Shown here: positions 27,043-36,352 of the stretch, in pieces
Numbering within the stretch: position 1 is the first letter of the stretch
Layout of the letters: each line of letters opens with the position of its first letter
Assembly (NCBI GenBank): GCA_025656455.1
Contig: JAHXHS010000006.1
Span: forward strand, 1 to 64,000
Direction: 5' to 3'
DNA: 64,000 nucleotides
Origin: Candidatus Thiodiazotropha sp. (ex Epidulcina cf. delphinae)
GTDB lineage: Bacteria; Pseudomonadota; Gammaproteobacteria; Chromatiales; Chromatiaceae
Made by a program: the position numbers and the translations under genes
Notes under the pieces: model-generated
Database searches by the model: none
Told to the model about the DNA's origin: nothing
What the model saw: only the letters and a program-made list of their open reading frames with translations

Positions 27043-28077
27043 ATGTCATATCTTAACAATAAACTCATCGGATTGATCAGCGGCCTGCTGTTCTCCTTTG
27101 CAACCCTGGCCGCAGAGCCTGTCGCTCTCAATCCCTCGCACCCGGAACGCTATACCGTGGTGAAAGGCGATACGCTGTGGGACATCTCATCCATGTTTCT
27201 GCGCGATCCCTGGTTCTGGCCGGAGGTCTGGTTCGTCAATCCGCAGATAGAAAACCCCCACCTGATCTATCCGGGGGATGAGATCGTGCTGACCTATCGC
27301 GGCGGCCAGCCGGTGCTCAAGTTGAACCGCAAGAACAAACTCTCCCCCAGCATACGCGCCACACCGCTGGACCAGGCCATACCGACCATTCCCATCGACG
27401 CCATCGCCCCTTTCCTCACCCGCCCCTACGTGGTTGATGAGGGAGACCTGGAGAAGGCCCCCTATATCGTACATTTTCTGGATGACCATATCGTCGGCGG
27501 GGCGGGCATCAGCTACTACGCACGCAGCATCATGGAGGAGCGACCGACCAAATACACGGTGGTTAGACCCGAAAAGCCCTACAAAGATCCTGATTCCGGG
27601 GAGATCCTGGGCTACGAGGCCCTCTATGTCGGCTCGTCCGAGTTAAAACGAACCGGTGACCCGGCAAAGTTGCTGATCACCTCATCGGAGATAGAGGCCA
27701 TCATCGGCGACCGCCTGATCAAGACCACGGAGGAGGAGCCGCTGATCGACTTCCAGCCCAGGGTGCCGGAGAACCCGATCGAGGGCCGTATCATTTCAGT
27801 TCTCAACGGCGTGTCCCAGATCGGCCAGTTCAATGTGGTGGTGCTCAACAAGGGCGCCAGCGCCGGCCTGGAGCCCGGTCATGTCCTACAGATCCTGCAA
27901 GGGGGGCATGAGATACGCGACATTATCAAGGGACGCGGCGAAAAGGTCACCCTGCCGTTGGAAAAGGCCGGCCATCTGATGGTCTTTCGCACCTTCCAGA
28001 AGGTCAGCTTCGCGCTGGTGATGGACGCCACCAAGGCCCTCCACGTCCTCGACTGGGTGCGCCCGCCCGAAGGGTGA
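27043..28077 (+). CDS. LysM-domain secreted protein, TsaP-like
   Basis: The 344-residue protein has a signal peptide (cleavage near LAA-EP, residue 24) and an N-terminal LysM domain (about residues 36-86: YTVVKGDTLWDISSMFLRDPW, then NPHLIYPGDEIVL). The rest matches the family found upstream of dprA in Gammaproteobacteria, of which P. aeruginosa TsaP is the studied member, linking the type IV pilus secretin to peptidoglycan. ATG with aaggga upstream. dprA follows after 19 nt. The TsaP name rests on synteny and pattern; no pilus genes are in the window. Confidence 0.85.
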   Translation: MSYLNNKLIGLISGLLFSFATLAAEPVALNPSHPERYTVVKGDTLWDISSMFLRDPWFWPEVWFVNPQIENPHLIYPGDEIVLTYRGGQPVLKLNRKNKLSPSIRATPLDQAIPTIPIDAIAPFLTRPYVVDEGDLEKAPYIVHFLDDHIVGGAGISYYARSIMEERPTKYTVVRPEKPYKDPDSGEILGYEALYVGSSELKRTGDPAKLLITSSEIEAIIGDRLIKTTEEEPLIDFQPRVPENPIEGRIISVLNGVSQIGQFNVVVLNKGASAGLEPGHVLQILQGGHEIRDIIKGRGEKVTLPLEKAGHLMVFRTFQKVSFALVMDATKALHVLDWVRPPEG

Positions 28078-28096
28078 GTCTCCCGCCTCAAGTATC

Positions 28097-29257
28097 ATGG
28101 ACGGTGCATCCCCCCTTCACGCTTCCGATGCAGAGGCCTGGTTGCTGGTCAGCCAGGCCTCCGGCATCGGCAACCGCTATTTCCAACGTCTGTTGGCCCA
28201 CTTCGGCACGCCGCAGGCGATCCTTCGCGCCAGCCAGGGAGAGCTGCAGGAACTCGGTATCCCGCAACCCGCCATCGACAACCTGCTGGCCCAGAACCTG
28301 CGCGAAATCCAGCCATCCCTGGCATGGTTGGCCCAACCCGGCCACCGACTGCTCACCTTGGCCGAGGCGGACTACCCTCTGCTACTGAAACAGACCGATG
28401 CCCCTCCCCCCGTGCTCTACCTGATGGGGGACGCGCAGCTACTCAGCCAGCCGCAGTTGGCGATCGTCGGCAGCCGCAACCCCACGGCCACCGGCATTGA
28501 CAATGCCCGTGAGTTCGCTCGCTGCCTGGCCGGCGCCGGCATCTGCATCACCAGCGGGCTGGCCCTGGGCATCGATAGCGCAGCCCATCGAGGGGCGTTG
28601 GAGAGCGGCACCACCATCGCCGTGATGGGTACGGGTCCTGACCGAATCTACCCGGCTAGTCACAGAGAGCTGGCCCACGAAATCACCGAGTCCTCCCTGC
28701 TGGTGACCGAGTTCCCTCCCGGCGTGCAGGCAAGACCTGAGAACTTCCCACGCCGCAACCGCATTATCAGCGGACTCTCTCTCGGCGCCCTGGTGGTTGA
28801 AGCCACCTTGCAGAGCGGCTCCCTGATCACTGCGCGACTCGCCTCGGAGCAGGGCCGCGAGGTGTTCGCCATCCCAGGCTCGATACACAATCCCCAGGCG
28901 CGCGGCTGCCACGCCCTGATCAGACAAGGGGCGAAACTGGTTGAATCGGCGCAGGATATCATCGAGGAGCTTGGCGCCTTGCTCGGCGCATTGGAGCATC
29001 CGACGTCAGCCCCGGATGAAATTTCGGCGCAGCAGAATTTGGAAACCGACCCCGACTATGTCCTGTTACGCCAAGCCCTTGGGTATGACATGGTCTCAGT
29101 TGACGAATTAATTACCCGAACCGGTTTGACCGCGGAAGCAGTTTCGTCCATGCTGCTGTTGCTCGAGCTTGAAGGTCATGTATCATCGGCTCCCGGCGGC
29201 TACTACTGCCGCAAAGACACATTGGCATCCCGTTCAAGCGGGAGAGAGAGCACATGA
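28097..29257 (+). CDS. dprA: DNA-processing protein DprA
   Basis: The 386-residue protein has an N-terminal SAM-like domain, the Rossmann-type DprA core (AIVGSRNPTATG, TSGLALGIDSAAHRGAL, GTGPDRIYP, FPRRNRIISGLS) and a C-terminal winged-helix DML1 domain (about residues 320-375). It binds incoming single-stranded DNA and loads RecA during transformation. Its presence suggests competence or a recombination role. Its stop overlaps smg (ATGA). Confidence 0.95.
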   Translation: MDGASPLHASDAEAWLLVSQASGIGNRYFQRLLAHFGTPQAILRASQGELQELGIPQPAIDNLLAQNLREIQPSLAWLAQPGHRLLTLAEADYPLLLKQTDAPPPVLYLMGDAQLLSQPQLAIVGSRNPTATGIDNAREFARCLAGAGICITSGLALGIDSAAHRGALESGTTIAVMGTGPDRIYPASHRELAHEITESSLLVTEFPPGVQARPENFPRRNRIISGLSLGALVVEATLQSGSLITARLASEQGREVFAIPGSIHNPQARGCHALIRQGAKLVESAQDIIEELGALLGALEHPTSAPDEISAQQNLETDPDYVLLRQALGYDMVSVDELITRTGLTAEAVSSMLLLLELEGHVSSAPGGYYCRKDTLASRSSGREST

Positions 29258-29730
29258 ACGAAAACGTGGTCGATATTCTGATCTACCTGTACGAAAACTA
29301 TATGGACGGCGAGCAGGCCCCTCCCTCGGATCAACATGAACTCCGTGACGAGTTGATACAAGCCGGCTTCCCCTCAAGTGAGATCAGCAAAGCCTTCGAC
29401 TGGCTCGACGAGCTTGCTGACAATACCCAAAACCCACAGGGCGATCCCCATCAATCCCATTCGCTGCGCATCTTCACCGATGAAGAGAGGACGCGCCTGG
29501 ATGTGGATTCCCGCGGGTTGCTGCTGTTTCTCGAACAGAGTGATATTCTCACCCAAACCGCGCGGGAACTGGTCATCGACCGAGCGCTTGCGCTTGACAC
29601 GGCCGTCATCACGGAAGAGGAATTGAAATGGATTATTCTCCTGGTGCTCATGAATCAACCGGGTCAGGAAGTAGCGTTCGCACGCATGGAAGACATGGTC
29701 TACAACGAAGCCCCGGTATTCCTGCATTAG
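29254..29730 (+). CDS. smg: Smg family protein (DUF494)
   Basis: The 158-residue acidic protein begins MNENVVDILIYLYENYM, typical of Smg/DUF494, and ends with the expected WIILLVLMNQPG and MEDMVYNE pattern. It is translationally coupled to dprA by a 4-nt overlap, the usual synteny dprA-smg-topA. Function unknown. Confidence 0.92.
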   Translation: MNENVVDILIYLYENYMDGEQAPPSDQHELRDELIQAGFPSSEISKAFDWLDELADNTQNPQGDPHQSHSLRIFTDEERTRLDVDSRGLLLFLEQSDILTQTARELVIDRALALDTAVITEEELKWIILLVLMNQPGQEVAFARMEDMVYNEAPVFLH

Positions 29731-29883
29731 ACCTATAAATTCTGAATCCGCAGGCTCGTGATGCTGAATGGCGCCTGCCATTGATCCGCCCCGGACCCGC
29801 GAATTCGAATTAAAACACTTGATTTCTCCAGCGTGGGGCGTTTCACTGTCCCGCATTTTTTGCTGATATCGATCAATACCCCA

Positions 29884-32187
29884 ATGAATCTGGTCATAGT
29901 CGAATCGCCGGCAAAGGCGAAAACCATCAAGAAGTACCTCGGCGGCAGCTTTGAGGTATTGGCTTCATACGGCCATGTGCGCGACCTGGTGCCCAAAGAG
30001 GGCGCAGTCGATCCGAACAACGATTTCGCCATGAAATACCAGGTCATCGAACGCAATGACCGCCATGTACAGGCAATCACCAAGGCGCTGAAGAAATCCG
30101 ATGCCCTCTATCTCGCAACCGACCCGGACCGGGAAGGCGAGGCGATCTCCTGGCACCTGTCCGAATTGCTCAGGGAACGAGGCAAACTCAAGAAAAAACC
30201 CGTCTATCGGGTGGTGTTCAACGAAATCACCAAAAAAGCGGTAAACGATGCCATCGCAAATCCGCGCGAGCTCTCCCACGACTTGGTGGACGCCCAGCAG
30301 GCGCGGCGCGCCCTTGACTACCTGGTCGGCTTCAACCTTTCGCCCCTGTTGTGGAAAAAGATCCGCAGGGGTCTCTCCGCCGGGCGCGTGCAGAGCCCTG
30401 CCCTGCGCATGATCGTCGAGCGGGAACAGGAGATCGAGGCCTTCAGGGCGGAAGAGTTCTGGACCGTCGAGGCAGACTCGGCGATGAAAAAGCAGGCCTT
30501 CTCCGCCCGGCTCACCCACTACCGGGGAGAGAAGCTCGAAAAATTCAGCATCACCAACGAGGCTGACGCCAGGGAGGTGGAAAAACAGCTGTTGGCGGCC
30601 GGCGGCGAAGGCCTGCTGGTGGTCAAGGTCGAAAAGAAACAGCGCAAACGCAATCCCGCGCCGCCGTTCACCACTTCCACCCTGCAACAGGAAGCATCGC
30701 GCAAACTCGGTTTCACCACGCAACGCACCATGCGCACCGCCCAGCAACTCTACGAAGGCGTGGACGTGGGTCAAGGCACGGTCGGCCTGATCACCTACAT
30801 GCGCACCGACTCGGTGCATCTGGCCGACGAGGCGACGGCGGAGATTCGGGGCTACATTGCCGAGCGCTATGGAATGGATCAACTGCCGAACCAAGTGCGC
30901 CGTTTCAAAACCAAGGCAAAAAACGCCCAGGAGGCCCATGAGGCGATCCGGCCCACCTCCGTGTTCCGCGTGCCAGACGAGATCAAGGGCCATTTAACCA
31001 AGGATCAGGCGAAACTCTATAAACTGATCTGGAAACGCGCCGTCGCCTGCCAGATGATCCATGCCACCATCCATACCGTGGCTGTCGACCTGCAGTGCGG
31101 CGAGGGCAATCTGTTTCGCGCCAACGGTTCGGTGATCGCCAAACCCGGCTTCATCGCGGTCTATCAGGAGGGATTGGATGACGGCGCCAAGAGCGGCAGC
31201 GATGAGAAACTGCTGCCCCCCTTGACAGAGGGAGAAGTGGCGCCGTTGAAAGCCATCCGCCCCGAACAGCACTTCACAGAACCGCCGCCGCGCTACAGCG
31301 AGGCCAGCCTGGTAAAGGCCTTGGAGGAGTACGGTATCGGCCGCCCCTCGACATACGCCTCCATTATCTCCACCCTGCAGGACCGTGAATACGCGATCAT
31401 CGACAGCAAACGCTTCAAGCCCACCGATGTGGGCCGGGTGGTCAACAAGTTTCTCACCGAGTATTTTACCCGCTATGTCGACTACGGCTTCACCGCCAAC
31501 CTGGAGGACGAGCTCGACGCGGTCTCCCGCGGCGAAGAGGATTGGATTCCCCTGTTGAGCAAGTTCTGGGCGCCGTTCAAGGACCAGATCGACCACACCC
31601 AGGAGAACGTCAAGCGCAGCGATGTAACCCACGAAGCGCTGGACGAAGCCTGCCCCAAGTGCGGCGCCCAACTCTCGATACGCCTGGGCCGTCACGGCCG
31701 CTTCGTCGGTTGCACCAACTACCCCACCTGCGACTACACCCGGGATCTGAATGCGGACACCAGCGAGAAGGAAGAACCGGAGGTGGTGGAGGGCCGCAAC
31801 TGCCCTGAATGCGCTTCCGAGCTGGTGATCAAGCGCGGCCGTTACGGCAAATTCATCGGCTGCTCCAACTATCCCAAGTGTCGTTATATCGAATCCCTGG
31901 AAAAGCCCGAGGACACCGGCGTCAACTGTCCCAAGTGCAGCAAAGGCACCCTGCTGAAACGCAAATCGCGGCGCGGGAAGATCTTCTACTCCTGCTCCAC
32001 CTATCCGGATTGCGACTATGCGGTGTGGAACGAACCTGTTGCCGAACCCTGCCCGAACTGCGGCTGGCCGGTATTGACCATCAAGACCACCAAGAAAAAG
32101 GGCACTGAAAAGGCCTGCCCGCAGAAGGATTGCTCCTTCAGTGAGCCCTTCTCCGCGGATTATCTGTCCGTAAATGAACTCGAATAA
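29884..32187 (+). CDS. topA: DNA topoisomerase I
   Basis: The 767-residue protein begins with the Toprim domain (MNLVIVESPAKAKTIKKYLG, then TDPDREGEAISWH) and has catalytic Y305 in TYMRTDS. The C-terminus has four Cys4 zinc-finger repeats (from about residue 589 onward), the last one divergent (CPNCGW to CPQKDC). Type IA enzymes relax negative supercoils. I use the internal ATG at 29884 because the text before it is not part of the family. No strong ribosome binding site is visible. Three repeat copies lie right after the stop. Confidence 0.95.
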   Translation: MNLVIVESPAKAKTIKKYLGGSFEVLASYGHVRDLVPKEGAVDPNNDFAMKYQVIERNDRHVQAITKALKKSDALYLATDPDREGEAISWHLSELLRERGKLKKKPVYRVVFNEITKKAVNDAIANPRELSHDLVDAQQARRALDYLVGFNLSPLLWKKIRRGLSAGRVQSPALRMIVEREQEIEAFRAEEFWTVEADSAMKKQAFSARLTHYRGEKLEKFSITNEADAREVEKQLLAAGGEGLLVVKVEKKQRKRNPAPPFTTSTLQQEASRKLGFTTQRTMRTAQQLYEGVDVGQGTVGLITYMRTDSVHLADEATAEIRGYIAERYGMDQLPNQVRRFKTKAKNAQEAHEAIRPTSVFRVPDEIKGHLTKDQAKLYKLIWKRAVACQMIHATIHTVAVDLQCGEGNLFRANGSVIAKPGFIAVYQEGLDDGAKSGSDEKLLPPLTEGEVAPLKAIRPEQHFTEPPPRYSEASLVKALEEYGIGRPSTYASIISTLQDREYAIIDSKRFKPTDVGRVVNKFLTEYFTRYVDYGFTANLEDELDAVSRGEEDWIPLLSKFWAPFKDQIDHTQENVKRSDVTHEALDEACPKCGAQLSIRLGRHGRFVGCTNYPTCDYTRDLNADTSEKEEPEVVEGRNCPECASELVIKRGRYGKFIGCSNYPKCRYIESLEKPEDTGVNCPKCSKGTLLKRKSRRGKIFYSCSTYPDCDYAVWNEPVAEPCPNCGWPVLTIKTTKKKGTEKACPQKDCSFSEPFSADYLSVNELE

Positions 32188-32223
32188 ACGCAAATGCTTT
32201 TCCCGCGATGCGGCAAGACCAAT

Positions 32224-32390
32224 GCGTAGGGTGGGGCCCTGCCCCACCGAAATATCTCCAAAATCGGGTTGAATTGGTGGGGCAGACCCCACCCTACAAG
32301 CTGAATAGCTCAATTTCTCCTGTATTCGTTAATGGTGCGGCAAACCGCACACACAACATTATTTGCGTTTATTCGCGTTCATTTGCGGAC
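32224..32390. repeat. Cluster of three palindromic repeats plus a TTTGCGTT repeat after topA
   Basis: GTGGGG-type hairpins lie at 32224-32249 and, inverted, at 32275-32300. GTGCGG-CAAA-CCGCAC is at 32335-32350, and a TTTGCGTT/TTCATTTGCGGAC copy is at 32361-32390. The first hairpin may terminate topA transcription. The last overlaps the 3' end of the convergent yqiA-like gene. Confidence 0.7.
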
Positions 32391-33012
32391 TTCCATCCCC
32401 CATCAACGAATGGTGTATCTCACCGATGATCGCCACCGCCTCATCCATGTGCTCAAAGGCGTGGCTGCCCCCTTCAAAGAGATGGATATTCGCCATCCCC
32501 CGGTAGCGCTTCTCAACTTGCCGATAGTCGATCAGCTCATCTCCCTTGTCCATCAACAGGGTTACCGGCACGCCCACCGCATCAGGCTGTGTATGATAGG
32601 CCTTCGTCGCCGCCACCATCTCCGATGAGAGGTAGTAGTTTTCATCTTTTGCCTCGTTGTATTGCCAACCCTCCACCTGCTGTAACAGCGTCCAGGGACT
32701 AAGGGCCGGGTTGATCATCACCAGATGGTGAAAACCCAGCCGGGCCGCCAGCCAGGCGCCGTAGAACCCCCCCATCGAACTCCCCACCAGTAACCGGGGT
32801 TCAGCCGCATAGCGCCCATCCTCCATCAACGGCGCCAACTCATCGGTCAGGTGTTCGATGGCCAGACCGGCCGAATGGGCCGGATAGGTTGGACTGATGA
32901 CTTCCAGGGATGGAAGCGACTCCCGCAATACGCCTGCCTTGGCAGAAGCGCCGGCGCTGTTGAGTCCGTGCAGATAGACGATCAATGTATAACCCCAACG
33001 GTTTTGTCTCAT
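32359..33012 (-). CDS. YqiA-like alpha/beta-hydrolase
   Basis: The 217-residue protein begins MRQNRWGYTLIVYLHGLNSAG and has the nucleophile elbow GSSMGGFYG (Ser in the YqiA esterase pattern), a GDELIDY acid segment and SHAFEH with the catalytic His. YqiA-family members are small cytoplasmic esterases. I start at the ATG at 33012, since the upstream 32 codons are not hydrolase-like. The last ten or so residues (MNANKRK) and the stop are encoded by an interspersed repeat, so the native C-terminus was replaced or extended by repeat insertion. Confidence 0.85.
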   Translation of the reverse strand: MRQNRWGYTLIVYLHGLNSAGASAKAGVLRESLPSLEVISPTYPAHSAGLAIEHLTDELAPLMEDGRYAAEPRLLVGSSMGGFYGAWLAARLGFHHLVMINPALSPWTLLQQVEGWQYNEAKDENYYLSSEMVAATKAYHTQPDAVGVPVTLLMDKGDELIDYRQVEKRYRGMANIHLFEGGSHAFEHMDEAVAIIGEIHHSLMGDGSPQMNANKRK

Positions 33013-33112
33013 GGATTTCCACGACCAGGATAACCCGGATGATTCGCCTGGTAACATGATGATCGCGCCCTTTCCGGGGAATGCAACTTTGGCATTACCA
33101 TCGAACATCCTC

Positions 33113-33141
33113 TTGACCTGCCTCCTGCATGCCTGTAGCTT
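33113..33141 (+). promoter_or_regulatory. Likely sigma-70 promoter of the btu operon
   Basis: TTGACC at 33113-33118, a 17-nt spacer, and TAGCTT at 33136-33141. Transcription would begin close to the start of the riboswitch. The -10 is weak (3 of 6). Confidence 0.5.
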
Positions 33142-33147
33142 TCCCGC

Positions 33148-33386
33148 CTGTTAAAGGTGCCCGCTGAAAGCGGGTCAGCTCCAAACTGGCACCCGTTGTC
33201 ATTTTGGGGTGAAACGGGAAGCAGGTGAAAGACCTGCACTGCCCCCGCAACGGTAAGCAGACAGGGACACCGCGTTATGCCACTGTGATCGCAAGCCTGG
33301 TTTAGGAGACGACACCAGCCTGTGCATGGGAAGGCGCCGGTGTCCGGTGGCGACACCCTCTGTGAGTCCGGATACCGGCCTTAGCG
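33148..33386 (+). promoter_or_regulatory. Cobalamin riboswitch
   Basis: The conserved AdoCbl/Cbl riboswitch landmarks appear in order: GGTGCCC, AACGGGAAGCAGGTG, CTGC-CCCCGCAACGG (B12-box core), GCCACTG, GGGAAGG and GTGAGTCCGGA-TACCGGCC. It lies about 130 bp upstream of btuB and should repress the operon when cobalamin is abundant, probably by sequestering the btuB ribosome binding site, since no clear terminator follows. Boundaries are estimated. Confidence 0.93.
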
Positions 33387-33520
33387 TTTAACGGTGTTGC
33401 GGAGGGCGACACAGGCCGACAGACACCCTTCCGGCAAGCGCCGAGGCTGTTCTCACCCCTCCTCTCCTCAACACACTCGACCCGATATGACGACGCGGGT
33501 GTGCGTCCGCTGGAGAACCC

Positions 33521-35473
33521 ATGAAGCAGCTCACAGCAACCTTGCTGACCCTAATAATAGCCCTGACCCCCTCCCCACTGCCGGCTGAAACCGAACTGCC
33601 GATGATCGTGATCAGCGCCTCTCGCAGCGAGCAGGCAAGTCTGCAGACGCCGACCAGCATCAGTGTCATTACCCGTGAGGAGATCGAACAGAGCGCGGCG
33701 CAAAACCTGCCGCAACTGCTGAACGGACGCAGCGGCATTCAGATCAACAGCCTGTTCGGCGATGGCAGCGGCGCAACACTCGACATGCGCGGCTTCGGCG
33801 CAAACGCCGGCGCCAATACCCTGGTGCTGGTGGATGGACGCCGCCTGAACAACGCCGGGGACAGGGCCGACCCCGATCTCAACAGTATCGACCTGCACCG
33901 GGTAGAGCGCATTGAAATCGTACAGGGCAGCGCCGGCACACTTTTCGGCAATCAGGCGGTCGGTGGCATGGTGAACATCATCACCCGCAAAGCACAGGAT
34001 TTTGTCGCCGATCTTTCCGCCGAAACCGGCAGCTACAACGGCTACGAACTCTACGCCAATATCAGTGACAGGCTGGACAACGGCCTGGCCTACCGCCTCT
34101 CCGCCAACCACAGGGAGAGCAACAACTACCGCGATAACAATGACAGCGACAGGGAGGATTTCAATCTGCGCGTCGATTACAGCCACAAAAACGGCGACCT
34201 GTTTTTCGAACAGCAATGGATCGATGACTACCAGCAACAGCCCGGCTCCCTGTTTAAGGAAGAACTAGAGGTTGATCCCAGGCAATCGGCCGCAGCCTAC
34301 GCAGGAGATTTCAGTGACGCCGAATCGACCGTCAGCCGTCTCGGCATACAACACTACCTGGGCCTCTACTGGTTATTCGCAGGGGAGTTGACCTACCGTG
34401 AAAACAAACGTGAATTCCAATCCAGCTTCCGCACATTCCCCGGTTCGCGCGCCACTCAGGATAGAGAGGTCATGGGCCTCAATCCCCGCTTTACCGGCAC
34501 CCTGCCCCTCTCCACGGGTGAAGCAACCCTGACCGCCGGCGCCGATCTGGAACGTACGGATTACGCCCTGCGAACCAGCTTCGGCCCACAATTATTGGAT
34601 CAATCGGTGGATGCCCTCTACCTTCAGTTGACTACACCGATGACAGCCCAGATCTCTGTCACCGCCGGCCTTCGTCATGCTCGAATCGATAATCAAATCG
34701 ACACCGATACCAGCACTGATCGATTGGACGACCGCGTCAATGCCGGTTCCCTGGGAATCACCGTGAGGCCATCCGCGGCATTGCGCCTGTTTGCGCGTAT
34801 CGATCAGAACTACCGCTTCGCCACCGTCGACGAGCATACCAACGTGGTCTTCGGCCAACCTGTCGGCATCGACAACCAAACCGGCGTCTCCTATGAGACA
34901 GGTATCGAGTGGAGACGGCCCGGCTTGAGATCGAAACTGGTGATCTACCGCCTCGATCTCGACAAAGAGATCAGCTTCGACGCCTCAGGCTTTGTGAACA
35001 CCAACCTGGAAGAGACCCGCCGCAAAGGAGTGATAGCGGAGACCCACTGGCAAGCCAGCCGGGCTATCACCCTCGGCGGGAGTTTCGCCTATACCGACCC
35101 GACCATCACCGATGGTCCATTCGAAGACAACCGCATCCCGTTGGTGGCGACCCGTTCAGCCCAACTCAGCGGTGACTGGGGCCTATCCCCGAACTGGACC
35201 CTGTTTGCAACAGGGGTCTTCAGCAGCGAACGTGTCGTTGACGGCGATTTCAACAACGATCTGGCGCGCCTTGCCGGGTATGGGGTATTGAATGCCGGCT
35301 TGCACCACCGTTCCGGCCCCTGGCGCCTCAGCCTGCGAGTTGATAACCTGTTGGACAAGCAGTACGCAAATTCCGCGGCGGCAGGTTTCGACCGCTCCTT
35401 CACCCAAAGGGCAGCCTATTTCCCGGCGCCGGCGCGTAACTTCCGGCTGACCCTCAACTATCGTATCGAGTAA
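33521..35473 (+). CDS. btuB: TonB-dependent cobalamin receptor
   Basis: The 650-residue outer membrane protein has a signal peptide (residues 1-22), a TonB box (LPMIVISASR), a plug domain with INSLFGDGSGATLDMRGF and VERIEIVQGSAGTLFGNQAVGGMVNIIT, and a beta-barrel ending in aromatic-rich strands (NFRLTLNYRIE). Position behind a cobalamin riboswitch and before btuF-C-D assigns the substrate. It lies 4 nt (35474-35476) from btuF. Confidence 0.94.
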   Translation: MKQLTATLLTLIIALTPSPLPAETELPMIVISASRSEQASLQTPTSISVITREEIEQSAAQNLPQLLNGRSGIQINSLFGDGSGATLDMRGFGANAGANTLVLVDGRRLNNAGDRADPDLNSIDLHRVERIEIVQGSAGTLFGNQAVGGMVNIITRKAQDFVADLSAETGSYNGYELYANISDRLDNGLAYRLSANHRESNNYRDNNDSDREDFNLRVDYSHKNGDLFFEQQWIDDYQQQPGSLFKEELEVDPRQSAAAYAGDFSDAESTVSRLGIQHYLGLYWLFAGELTYRENKREFQSSFRTFPGSRATQDREVMGLNPRFTGTLPLSTGEATLTAGADLERTDYALRTSFGPQLLDQSVDALYLQLTTPMTAQISVTAGLRHARIDNQIDTDTSTDRLDDRVNAGSLGITVRPSAALRLFARIDQNYRFATVDEHTNVVFGQPVGIDNQTGVSYETGIEWRRPGLRSKLVIYRLDLDKEISFDASGFVNTNLEETRRKGVIAETHWQASRAITLGGSFAYTDPTITDGPFEDNRIPLVATRSAQLSGDWGLSPNWTLFATGVFSSERVVDGDFNNDLARLAGYGVLNAGLHHRSGPWRLSLRVDNLLDKQYANSAAAGFDRSFTQRAAYFPAPARNFRLTLNYRIE

Positions 35474-35476
35474 GCG

Positions 35477-36310
35477 ATGCAGGCCAAAGCGATCGCTCTT
35501 CTGCTGATCTTGCTGACAGCTCCGGCAGCGGCCGCGGGACCTCCCCAACGGGTGGTGTCGGTCAACCTCTGCACCGACCAATTGCTGCTGATGTTGGCCG
35601 ATCCCCGACAGGTGGCGTCGGTCAGCTATCTGTCCCGGGAACGACAGAGTTCGTTCGTTGCCGAACAGGCCGCTGGCTACCCACTCAACCATGCACGGAC
35701 GGAAGAGGTGATCGGCCATCGACCAGACCTGGTGCTGGCCGCGCCCTATACCAACCCACGGCTGCTCGCCACCTTGGAAAAGCTCGGTTTTGTGATAGAA
35801 AAGCTGCCCCTGGGGTACACCCTGGAGGGGATTATCAAAGACATCCGACGGCTTGCCGCCAGGTTGGGACAGACGCAACGGGGCGAGGTGTTGATCGAGC
35901 AGATGCACCATCGCCTACAACACAACGATGCCCCAACGGGCCTCCTTTCACCTAAAGCGCTTTTCTATCAACCACGCGGTTACACCAGTGGCGCCAACAC
36001 CCTCCAGAATGAGGCGCTGAGGCTTGCCGGGTGGCGTAACCCCGCAGCCGAACAGGGCGTGGAAGGCTATGTCGCCGTGGACCTGGAGCAGGTCATCCTC
36101 TGGCAACCCGACACCCTCTTCACATCGACCTATAAGGATAGAAGCATCTCCCTGGCAGAGCGCCAACTCGAACACCCGGCGCTGAAGCGGCTGTTGGCGG
36201 GAATCCCGATGCTGGAGATACCCTATAAATACTGGATCTGCCCAGGTCCCATGCTGGTTGAGGCGGTCGCCCTGCTGCGCAAGGCAAGAGAGGAGAGAGA
36301 TGCAAGGTGA
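35477..36310 (+). CDS. btuF: Periplasmic cobalamin-binding protein, BtuF-like
   Basis: The 277-residue product has a signal peptide (cleaved near AAA-GPP) and a two-lobe class III binding-protein pattern (RVVSVNLCTDQLLLMLA, then EEVIGHRPDLVLAAPY). It should deliver cobalamin to BtuCD. Start ATG lies 3 nt after the btuB stop; btuC follows 42 nt on. Sequence alone cannot exclude another corrinoid or siderophore. The riboswitch supports cobalamin. Confidence 0.88.
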   Translation: MQAKAIALLLILLTAPAAAAGPPQRVVSVNLCTDQLLLMLADPRQVASVSYLSRERQSSFVAEQAAGYPLNHARTEEVIGHRPDLVLAAPYTNPRLLATLEKLGFVIEKLPLGYTLEGIIKDIRRLAARLGQTQRGEVLIEQMHHRLQHNDAPTGLLSPKALFYQPRGYTSGANTLQNEALRLAGWRNPAAEQGVEGYVAVDLEQVILWQPDTLFTSTYKDRSISLAERQLEHPALKRLLAGIPMLEIPYKYWICPGPMLVEAVALLRKAREERDAR

Positions 36311-36352
36311 CGGTTTCGCTCACGGCGCTTGCGGGACGGGAGAAGAACGCCC

